31,708 bases of DNA from positions 1-31,708 of the forward strand of contig CAYGBA010000013.1 of the NCBI GenBank assembly GCA_964347995.1, written 5' to 3'. Within the stretch, counting starts at the first letter, position 1, and each line of letters opens with the position of its first letter. A program made the translations under genes and the position numbers. The stretch comes from GCA-020348365 sp964347995 (lineage in GTDB: Archaea; Thermoproteota; Bathyarchaeia; Bathyarchaeales; Bathyarchaeaceae). Positions 25,454-31,708 of the stretch are shown in pieces. The notes below the pieces were generated by a model. It searched no databases. It saw only the letters and a list, made by a program, of their open reading frames with translations, and was not told the origin of the DNA.

Positions 25454-26590
25454 TTACATTTCAGACAATGTTTGCTTGAGTTTATCAGTTACATATTCTG
25501 CATCCTTTATGTTCATCTCGGTATAGATGGGTAAACATATCATTCTTCTACAGATGTCTTCGGCTGCAGGAAAGTCTCCTTCCTTTGTTCCTAGCAACTT
25601 TTTGTAGACTGGTTGCAGATGCAATGGCGGCCAATACACTTCTCCTCCGCATTTGACTCCTTTGTCTCCTAGTTTTTGCTTAAGACTATCTCGATCGATG
25701 TCCAAGTCTAAAAAGGCCACATATTTGTAATAGTTGTGCACTTGTTTCTGTGGTTTCTCAAGTGGTTTTATCCCAGAGATTCTGTCCAGCCTCTCATCAT
25801 AAAGTTGGGCTATCTTGTTTCGTCCTTTGATTATTTGAGGCAACCTCTTCATTTGCGTTAAGCCTATTGCGGCGCTTATTTCAGGTAGTCTCCAATTGTA
25901 GCCCAGCTCGATTATTACGCCGCTGTGAAAACTCTCTTTACCTTGGTCCCGAAGGACTTTAGCTTTTTCAGCTAGTTCTTCCTCGCTAGTTGTAATCATA
26001 CCCCCCTCACCAGTTGTCATTATTTTTGTCGGATAGAAACTAAAGCATCCAACGTTACCCAAGGACCCGGCAAATTGACCGTTGATGGTTGAGCCGTGGG
26101 CATGAGATGCGTCTTCAATCAGGAACATGTGATGATCTTTGCATGTCTCTTGTATTGCATTGATGTCAGGACAGACTAGTCCACCTATATGAACTACTAT
26201 CACCCCTTTCGTTTCTGGTGTCATATATTCTTGGACGTTTTCAGCGCTGATGCATAATGTGTTGGGATCTATGTCGGTTAGAACTGGTTTTCCTCCGGCA
26301 AAACATACAACGGCTGCTGTTGCACTGAAAGTATTCGTTGGAACGAGTACTTCGTCTCCACTTTTCAATCCAAGACCGCGCAGAGCAATCTCCAAAGCGC
26401 TTGTTCCTGAGTTGACTGCCACCGCATGCTTTGCGCGGCACAATCCTGCAAAATCTGATTCAAAAAGCTTCGTATATTCTCCAAGCGTTAGCATTCCGGA
26501 ATTCAATATCTTCTCTACGTCGCTTTGGATTTGGATAACATCTTCCTGCGGGAAGAACAACTTCACTGGGGGGATTCTTCGTAATTTCAC
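25454..26590 (-). CDS. DegT/DnrJ/EryC1/StrS family PLP aminotransferase
   Basis: 378 residues from GTG 26590. Numbered from there: NSGTSALEIALRGL near 60-73 holds the PLP phosphate, LIEDASHAHGS has Asp160, and CFSFYPTKIMTTGEGG has the Schiff-base Lys189. This matches sugar aminotransferases of the perosamine synthase/DegT type more closely than the other copy at 13574 does, and the two are not recent duplicates. Start choice: an open frame reaches back to TTG 26656, adding a poorly conserved, highly charged N-terminus, but that codon lies before the transcription start predicted from the TATA box at 26671-26680; the GTG has AGGAGAG upstream and gives MKLRRIPPVKLFFPQED, a normal family beginning. 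It is the first gene of a two-gene operon with the epimerase. Confidence 0.87.
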   Translation of the reverse strand: MKLRRIPPVKLFFPQEDVIQIQSDVEKILNSGMLTLGEYTKLFESDFAGLCRAKHAVAVNSGTSALEIALRGLGLKSGDEVLVPTNTFSATAAVVCFAGGKPVLTDIDPNTLCISAENVQEYMTPETKGVIVVHIGGLVCPDINAIQETCKDHHMFLIEDASHAHGSTINGQFAGSLGNVGCFSFYPTKIMTTGEGGMITTSEEELAEKAKVLRDQGKESFHSGVIIELGYNWRLPEISAAIGLTQMKRLPQIIKGRNKIAQLYDERLDRISGIKPLEKPQKQVHNYYKYVAFLDLDIDRDSLKQKLGDKGVKCGGEVYWPPLHLQPVYKKLLGTKEGDFPAAEDICRRMICLPIYTEMNIKDAEYVTDKLKQTLSEM

Positions 26591-26670
26591 GTTTCCATCA
26601 TCTCTCCTACATTTCTCTCGTCGGCTGTTATTTATTGTTGTGTACTTGAACTCCAAGTATCGAAAAACGA

Positions 26671-26680
26671 GTTTTTAAGG
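26671..26680 (-). promoter_or_regulatory. TATA box of the aminotransferase/epimerase operon
   Basis: The minus strand reads CCTTAAAAAC, with an expected start near 26650 and a leader of about 60 nt to the GTG. Confidence 0.45.
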
Positions 26681-26855
26681 TATGTCTGACTTGTGATCGG
26701 TCTCTATCGAAAACTTTTATCATCTGTCACCGATTTATCATTCAGAGAACAAGTTTAGCGCTCCAAGCATAGAATACTTGTTGAGATGGAGACAAGTTAA
26801 GAAAGATGTAAGGTTAAGTGGAAATCAATGGTAGCTGCTGGATTGAAGGTGGAGG

Positions 26856-27815
26856 ATTATATCAAATAGCAAAGTTTTTTCCATCATTGTCCCGACATTA
26901 AACGAGCAAGACAGTATCTCTCAATCAATACAAAGCGTTTTTCATCAAAGCTACCGGCCCATTGAAATCATTGTGGTTGATGGGGGCTCAAAAGACAGAA
27001 CATTGGAGATCATCTCTTCGTCAAAGTCTCGGTTGGAAAACGAGACTTTCAGCATAAAGATTTTTCATGAGAACGCAAGCCCGAATCAAATTCGCAGTCC
27101 AGCCAACGCACGAAATCTCGGCGTTGAACAATCTATCGGCGAGTACATCTTGTTTCTAGACGCGGATATGGTGTTGCTAAGTGACAGCTTCTTGCAAAAG
27201 ACCGCACAAGATCTAGAAGTCTATCGTTTTGTCTTTTTCAAAGTAAAGGTAATGGCTGACAATCGGCTCGAACGCAATATAGGTGATCCTCCCCGTGGTG
27301 TTCTTCCAGCCTTTAGACGGGAAGTCTTTTCTTCTGCAAGGTTCGATGCGTCCTTGGGATTTAGAGAAGACGCCGATTTTCTGAATAGACTAAGTGCTTT
27401 GGGAGTCAAGCAGCATTCCAACTGTAAATTTTTTGGGGAGGAAATCGGTTTGCATGAGCAGCATACATTGAAAGAGTACACTGTACGGATTCTTTGGTAC
27501 GGTAGAACGCTCTGGCCTTACATCAAGAAGCATCCAAAAAGGTCTCCATCTTTATTATTGCCAGCATGCCCCTTTTGGGTTCTGTTTTTTGCAATTTTGT
27601 GGCTGTTCCTAGATATCAGAGTGAGTTTTCTGCTTTGGTCTGTTTTTGTCGCTGCTTTGCTATATCTGCTTTACAGATCGCTGAATAAAACGGTTGACCG
27701 GTTGGCATTCTTGCTTCTTAAACTCTCATACGGATCTTTGGTTTGGTTCGTCGGTTTGTTGATTGGGATTATCGAATACCTAAGAGGCGCTCGCAATCTT
27801 GGGCGTAGATTTTGA
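26856..27815 (+). CDS. Family 2 glycosyltransferase with C-terminal membrane helices; start unclear
   Basis: The frame codes SKVFSIIVPTLNEQDS, then EIIVVDGGSKDRT (nucleotide-sugar Asp in DGGS), LFLDADMVL (metal-binding DAD) and FREDADFLNRL, a complete GT-A glycosyltransferase; the last third holds three membrane helices (LLLPACPFWVLFFAILWLF, VSFLLWSVFVAALLYLLYR, SLVWFVGLLIGII). The first standard start codon in frame is GTG 26973, but that would cut away the first beta strand and conserved PTLNE. Upstream the frame is open back to a TGA at 26844-26846 without ATG, GTG or TTG; GGTGGAGG (26848-26855) precedes ATT 26856 and ATA 26859. Alternatively the real start is ATG 26828 in another frame, reading MVAAGLKVEDYIK, and one base must be skipped near 26867. 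I give 26856 as a provisional start. Confidence 0.78.
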   Translation: MISNSKVFSIIVPTLNEQDSISQSIQSVFHQSYRPIEIIVVDGGSKDRTLEIISSSKSRLENETFSIKIFHENASPNQIRSPANARNLGVEQSIGEYILFLDADMVLLSDSFLQKTAQDLEVYRFVFFKVKVMADNRLERNIGDPPRGVLPAFRREVFSSARFDASLGFREDADFLNRLSALGVKQHSNCKFFGEEIGLHEQHTLKEYTVRILWYGRTLWPYIKKHPKRSPSLLLPACPFWVLFFAILWLFLDIRVSFLLWSVFVAALLYLLYRSLNKTVDRLAFLLLKLSYGSLVWFVGLLIGIIEYLRGARNLGRRF

Positions 27816-27930
27816 TGAGTGCTGTTTTGGAAAATTTAAGTCCCTTCGAACCTATGGCTTTGATATTTATCGATGTTTGGGTATATTGGCAAGTCAGAAT
27901 GCGAGATGGTGACCTGGAGGGGCAAGGAAA

Positions 27931-28728
27931 CTGAATGAAGAGGAGCTTCAAAGATATTACAAGTCCTGTCACGAGTATTCAATCGATCTGGAACAGAAAG
28001 AATTTGACTTATGGTTCTCCAAGTATCATCGACTACTACGCAGCTCGAAAGAGAAGGGATTAATTCTCGATGTTGGATGCGGCGTTGGACAAGTTGTGAC
28101 CAAATTAGCTGAGGATGGGTTCGAGTCCGTTGGAATAGATGTTTCGCCTATATCAATCAAGCTGGTTGCTAAAGGTCCGAAGAAAAACAAGTACGCTTCG
28201 TTTATTGTGGCAAGTTGCTACAACCTGCCCTTCAAAGAACAGACTTTCCAGGTAGTGGGCTGTTTGTATCTCCTTGAACACCTCAGTGATCCTGAAGCCT
28301 GCTTAGATGAGATGATCCGAGTGTCGAGGGAGAAGGGAAATATCGTTGTTGTAACTCCAAACTTCTTGCATGCAATTTTCCTTAGACGACCCAAGCTTGA
28401 GATGTTTTTGAACATGAAGAGACTTCTGTGCGTTCGCGCAAGGATAAAGACCCATAAGAAGGTCTGTTTTGAGCATATCGAGCCAAAGTTGGACTGGTCT
28501 GGTAGAAACGTGGGGCGCGACCTGGATGCAGTCACCCTGACAGACCCGATAACCATCAAAGAACTTCTGAAGAAGAAGGGAGTTGAGATAGTGTATCATT
28601 CATGGTATCGTGGCGGTGTCGGATTGAAGAGTGAACTCATCGATAAACTTGCAACACTACCTCTCTTCAGAAACCTTGGAGGGGGAATATTCATGGTGGG
28701 AAGACTGATGAAAACCTCCAAGTTATGA
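27931..28728 (+). CDS. Class I SAM-dependent methyltransferase, probable CTG start
   Basis: 265 residues when begun at CTG 27931. Motif I is LILDVGCGVGQ (44-54), the acidic end of strand 2 is SVGIDVSP, strand 4 is VVGCLYLLEHLSDPEACL, and then REKGNIVVVTPNF: a Methyltransf_11/UbiE-like fold. The first ATG/GTG/TTG in frame is GTG 28096, which lies inside the fold just after motif I and would remove the SAM-binding loop, so it cannot be the start. The open frame extends to a TGA at 27909-27911; the only good start is CTG with GGAGGGG 8 nt before it. The codons between (NEEELQRYYKSCHEYSIDLE) are a normal helical N-terminus. Substrate unknown; methylation of a glycan or lipid carrier fits the place. 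Confidence 0.8.
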   Translation: MNEEELQRYYKSCHEYSIDLEQKEFDLWFSKYHRLLRSSKEKGLILDVGCGVGQVVTKLAEDGFESVGIDVSPISIKLVAKGPKKNKYASFIVASCYNLPFKEQTFQVVGCLYLLEHLSDPEACLDEMIRVSREKGNIVVVTPNFLHAIFLRRPKLEMFLNMKRLLCVRARIKTHKKVCFEHIEPKLDWSGRNVGRDLDAVTLTDPITIKELLKKKGVEIVYHSWYRGGVGLKSELIDKLATLPLFRNLGGGIFMVGRLMKTSKL

Positions 28729-28788
28729 CTAACAACAGCAATGCGCAAATGACACGGATCAAGAAAGGCTTAGCGTTTTGCCACATGA

Positions 28789-28801
28789 ATGTGTGTGCGC
28801 A
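28789..28801. repeat. Alternating purine-pyrimidine tract
   Basis: ATGTGTGTGCGCA, 13 nt of unbroken alternation, 61 nt after the methyltransferase stop. Confidence 0.55.
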
Positions 28802-28842
28802 AATATGTATTATTAATGCAAAAAGCCGAGCTCAATTCTTAC

Positions 28843-28858
28843 CTTAAAATATTTATAT
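28843..28858 (+). promoter_or_regulatory. TATA element of the large Asp-box protein gene
   Basis: CTTAAAATATTTATAT contains a good box A 28 nt before an ATG at 28876. That ATG, however, is in a different frame from the protein (see the gene entry). Confidence 0.55.
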
Positions 28859-28906
28859 CGCCAATAAGAAACTAAATGATGCGGAAAGAAGAAATTGTGA
28901 ATAAGT

Positions 28907-31360
28907 TTGCGTGACGTTGCTTCAAGCTTTTCGTTGGTTTTACTGACATTGATTTCAGTGAATATTCTTTCATTCAGCATTGGCTTCGGAAAAGTTGAGG
29001 CATCGTCTGATCATCAGTCGTGTTTTTGGGTGAACAAAAGATCTATTTCGCTTCCAGAAGAAACCGCAATTTCGCAATACGACATACAGGAAACTTCTTA
29101 TGGTTTGTTCATTGCAACAAATGATGGAAAAATTTACAGGACGACCGATGATGGTCGAAGCTGGGACTTGGTTTTCTCATACCCATTCCCGGCTGAGTGC
29201 TATATATTCTTCAAAACTTCGCAGGACTGGTTAATTGCTCGATGGTCCACCACATATAGCGGAACCAATATGGCCGTCTCAAAAGACGGAAACGGGACAA
29301 ACTGGCAGTACGGTGATACACTATTAGGTGGGTTTCATCATTGTATAACGCAACATCCAAACGGAACGTTGTATAACGGGCTACGCGGGCATTTCATACT
29401 GCGTTCTGATAATGGCTTGAATTGGATGCAATGGGCAAACGCAACCCAAGTAATCGTGGATTTAGGTGCTACTCCTCATAGCCCCGGAGAGGACTTCCAC
29501 GCTCATGCGCTTGCTTACGACTGTGACTGTAATGTGCTATATTTTGCAGGTGGCGATACCGTTTCTGGCGCATCTTGGGCTGGGGCAGGAAAGGTAATCA
29601 TCTATTATGATGGAACCAGTTGGCATCCAATGGAGCCCAATCGAGGGGCAGGAGTTGGATGCGTGAAAACAAAGGAAGGCGTTATCTTCGGAATGGACCA
29701 CCAAGCTAGGGATTTACCCAAATTGTGGTATGGAAACTCAACGTATCTATACTTTGCGAGAGCTATGTCATCGAAACCCAACGGTTATATCGGGCAGTTA
29801 GACATCGTAAACGAAGTTGTTTATGTAGCAACACGAACCTTCGCTGACAGCAAACCATTTGGTGTCTATGCTTCACCCGATTATGGAAGAAACTGGATAA
29901 CTCTCGTCGAAGAAACTGGAGATAACACAAATATCATAGATTATCTCATTAGTGACGGTCAAGAAAGTTCGCTTCTCGTGTGTAGGCGAGTTGGAGAGGA
30001 GTCTGCAAAACTTTGGCGAATGTATGCTCCCTCACAAAAGGAATTTCTACACGAAATCAAAAAAGACGATGTCTCAACTACGTCTACAGCATATACTTTT
30101 GAAAAGGATACTGGCAATGGAACCGACTACGTAGACTTAAGCACGGTTTCTGTCACTGACGCCAAAATTAGGCTTACGGGAGTATCATATAAGAATCCTT
30201 TGAGCAATCCGAGTTTTGAGGATGGCGAAAGTGGATGGATCCTTAGTGGAGACGGAACACACGGCACTGTAACGCATCAAAAGAAATACGGAGACTACTC
30301 GTTAAATGTCAACAAATCTGGAAGCGGAACAAGATTTATGATGTGGCAAGATTGGTTTGACGTTAAGAATAACGAGAGATATTTGGTTTCTTTGTGGGTT
30401 AGAACAAATGTTACTGCAGGTGGATATCTCATCTATATCCGATATTTACAGAAAAACACTACAGGACAAACGACTAGGTATCAACATTATGTCCACTCAA
30501 GTCCCTACGAAGAAACTTGGGAATGTCGCTCATCCATTATAACCACTAATGAATTGCCTAAAGTCTGCCAACTCTTTGTTCGCTTTGAAATATTCGCGAA
30601 AACTGGTGTAAATATTGCGTGGTATGTAGACGGTCTCATGGTTGAACATATCAATCGAGCAAGACCAGATAAGCAACATGATCCATACAATCCCTCGGAA
30701 CTTTTCGAAGGAACACTTAACACAACAGATGTTTCAATGGAGATAGCAGGAACAACTGTGGAGTACAGTGGCGAACTTTCAAACGGCACAGAAACAATCG
30801 AGACATCATTGCCAAACCTAAGAACAGGGGTAGTCCCTATCTCTTATATTCAAGTCTCAGGCAGTGGAATCGTGAAAATAACGATAGAAGCAGCCATCGA
30901 GTTCACGCTAACAAATGTTGTTCTCAGAGAGAAGGCAGGACAGGTCTACATTGGAAGACGCTACAATGATAGCATAACTGTTCCAACGACCATTTCGTCA
31001 ATGATTTGCATTTCCGACGGAAGATCTAACATAACAATAGGTTCTGTAAGCGATGACAAGATGACTTTAACTATTTCAGCGTGGAACAGTCTAACTACTT
31101 CAACGAAAGTTTACTGTGGCAACAAGGGAACACCAAAAGCCGTTTATGGAGCAGATATGTGGGGTTATGTTTCATCAACGAAAATCTGCACGATAACGGT
31201 AACACATTCAAGTGAAGAAAGTGTAACACTCGATTGGTCAACCCCTGTTGGCGGCATCATAGTTCCTGTTGATAGGCTTGCTTTGATGGCTCCCTACATT
31301 GCTCAGGCTATAGCAGTGATTGCCCTGATAGCTGGCACAGCATACGTAAGGAAACAATAG
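28907..31360 (+). CDS. Secreted Asp-box propeller protein with carbohydrate-binding-like module and membrane anchor
   Basis: 817 residues. Signal peptide (hydrophobic core SLVLLTLISVNILSFSIGFG, 9-28); Asp-box propeller (about 40-375) with TTDDGRSW (79-86), SKDGNGTNW (125-133), RSDNGLNW (166-173) and SPDYGRNW (323-330); a CBM_4_9-like jelly roll starting NPSFEDGESGW (434-444); a second beta domain; and a C-terminal anchor VPVDRLALMAPYIAQAIAVI with RKQ at the end. This anchor form is common in TACK-group surface proteins. Probably binds or acts on surface glycans; sialidase activity is not shown by the residues seen. Start: TTG 28907 is the first in-frame start. A TATA box predicts a leaderless ATG at 28876 coding MMRKEEIVNKF in another frame; skipping one T of the TTT at 28906-28908 would join it to the protein and give a longer basic N-region. 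Confidence 0.83.
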   Translation: MRDVASSFSLVLLTLISVNILSFSIGFGKVEASSDHQSCFWVNKRSISLPEETAISQYDIQETSYGLFIATNDGKIYRTTDDGRSWDLVFSYPFPAECYIFFKTSQDWLIARWSTTYSGTNMAVSKDGNGTNWQYGDTLLGGFHHCITQHPNGTLYNGLRGHFILRSDNGLNWMQWANATQVIVDLGATPHSPGEDFHAHALAYDCDCNVLYFAGGDTVSGASWAGAGKVIIYYDGTSWHPMEPNRGAGVGCVKTKEGVIFGMDHQARDLPKLWYGNSTYLYFARAMSSKPNGYIGQLDIVNEVVYVATRTFADSKPFGVYASPDYGRNWITLVEETGDNTNIIDYLISDGQESSLLVCRRVGEESAKLWRMYAPSQKEFLHEIKKDDVSTTSTAYTFEKDTGNGTDYVDLSTVSVTDAKIRLTGVSYKNPLSNPSFEDGESGWILSGDGTHGTVTHQKKYGDYSLNVNKSGSGTRFMMWQDWFDVKNNERYLVSLWVRTNVTAGGYLIYIRYLQKNTTGQTTRYQHYVHSSPYEETWECRSSIITTNELPKVCQLFVRFEIFAKTGVNIAWYVDGLMVEHINRARPDKQHDPYNPSELFEGTLNTTDVSMEIAGTTVEYSGELSNGTETIETSLPNLRTGVVPISYIQVSGSGIVKITIEAAIEFTLTNVVLREKAGQVYIGRRYNDSITVPTTISSMICISDGRSNITIGSVSDDKMTLTISAWNSLTTSTKVYCGNKGTPKAVYGADMWGYVSSTKICTITVTHSSEESVTLDWSTPVGGIIVPVDRLALMAPYIAQAIAVIALIAGTAYVRKQ

Positions 31361-31448
31361 GGGCAGAGGTCGTCGTGCGCGCGAGTGTAACGAGATTCTC
31401 AGTTTCTTAGCCGAGGTAACGCCTGTCCATCCGTTTTGTGTCGACCGG

Positions 31449-31708
31449 CTAGATGAGTCTTATGATTTCGTATGCTGCTGTTCTTAATTGGTTTGCTTGT
31501 ACAGGTGTGAGCTTCTGTAAGCGTTCATACACGTTGACCTTGGTTAAAAAAAGTGTTAACGCATTTACTGGTGCTTTTTTGTTCCTGTGATCCAGCAGCT
31601 GGATGGCCCGCTGCAGCACGGTTACCAGCTTACGTTCAACTCTTGGTTCAAGGCCCATTGCCTTAATGTCTCTGATCAAGGCGTGTATACGCCCTATTGG
31701 TGAACCCC
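31449..31708 (-). CDS. C-terminal FIMAH domain of a protein running off the window
   Basis: The frame is open to the right edge of the window, so this is the 3' end of a longer gene; the first visible residues are GSPIGRIHALIRDIKAMGL. The 80 or so residues make three helices with VERKLVTVLQRAIQLLDH, APVNALTLFLTKVNVYE and LTPVQANQLRTAAYEIIRLI, the pattern of the FIMAH domain (short helical domain at the end of secreted archaeal and bacterial proteins, often next to beta-helix or protease domains). A TTG at 31679 is an internal codon, not a believable start. The protein is probably another surface protein. Confidence 0.75.
   Translation of the reverse strand, partial: GSPIGRIHALIRDIKAMGLEPRVERKLVTVLQRAIQLLDHRNKKAPVNALTLFLTKVNVYERLQKLTPVQANQLRTAAYEIIRLI

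Overview
The window looks like a scaffold from an uncultured archaeon, probably of the Bathyarchaeia or a related TACK group. The reasons are TATA-box promoters about 28 nt upstream of leaderless or nearly leaderless starts, a tRNA gene with a probable intron, many secreted NosD, CARDB, cohesin-like and FIMAH domains, a PEF-type C-terminal sorting tail, and a C-terminal anchor of the form VPVDRLALMAPYI. The lineage is an inference from style; no rRNA or other marker gene is present. A run of 100 N (15913-16012) marks a scaffold gap.

Layout. (1) 1-9661 is a block of secreted or surface proteins, almost all on the minus strand: the last 40 codons of a plus-strand PEF-tail protein, a cohesin-like protein, a 1573-aa fusion (thioredoxin, CcdA-like membrane domain, subtilisin protease, beta-helix, CARDB, C-terminal anchor), a NosD/CARDB protein sharing that anchor, and two small paralogous secreted beta-domain proteins. 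(2) 10004-14821 is a plus-strand run of surface-polysaccharide genes: a hypothetical protein, a DUF2304 membrane protein, a DPM1-like GT2, a DUF3473-type polysaccharide deacetylase, a FemAB-like acyltransferase and a DegT aminotransferase. The deacetylase and FemAB types are companions of exosortase/PEP-CTERM systems in bacteria. (3) A tRNA-Asn(GUU) gene, interrupted by a probable intron, sits at 14904-15009. (4) 15065-24501 continues with an ATP-grasp enzyme, a PHP-domain protein, two GT4 glycosyltransferases, a GT-C-like membrane protein with an outside domain, an Asp-box beta-propeller protein and a double-GNAT protein. (5) 24551-26590 (minus) is an aminotransferase/sugar epimerase pair. 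(6) 26856-31360 (plus) holds a membrane GT2, a SAM methyltransferase and a large secreted Asp-box protein with a carbohydrate-binding-like module. (7) The window ends in a minus-strand FIMAH-domain gene that runs off the edge.

Together the genes describe a cell-envelope region: nucleotide-sugar modification, glycan assembly and export, glycan deacetylation or acylation, and surface proteins anchored by several kinds of C-terminal membrane tail. The most unusual items are the redox-module/subtilisin fusion, the exosortase-type deacetylase and FemAB pair in an archaeal setting, probable CTG starts behind strong Shine-Dalgarno sites, and purine-pyrimidine alternating tracts that recur just after gene ends.
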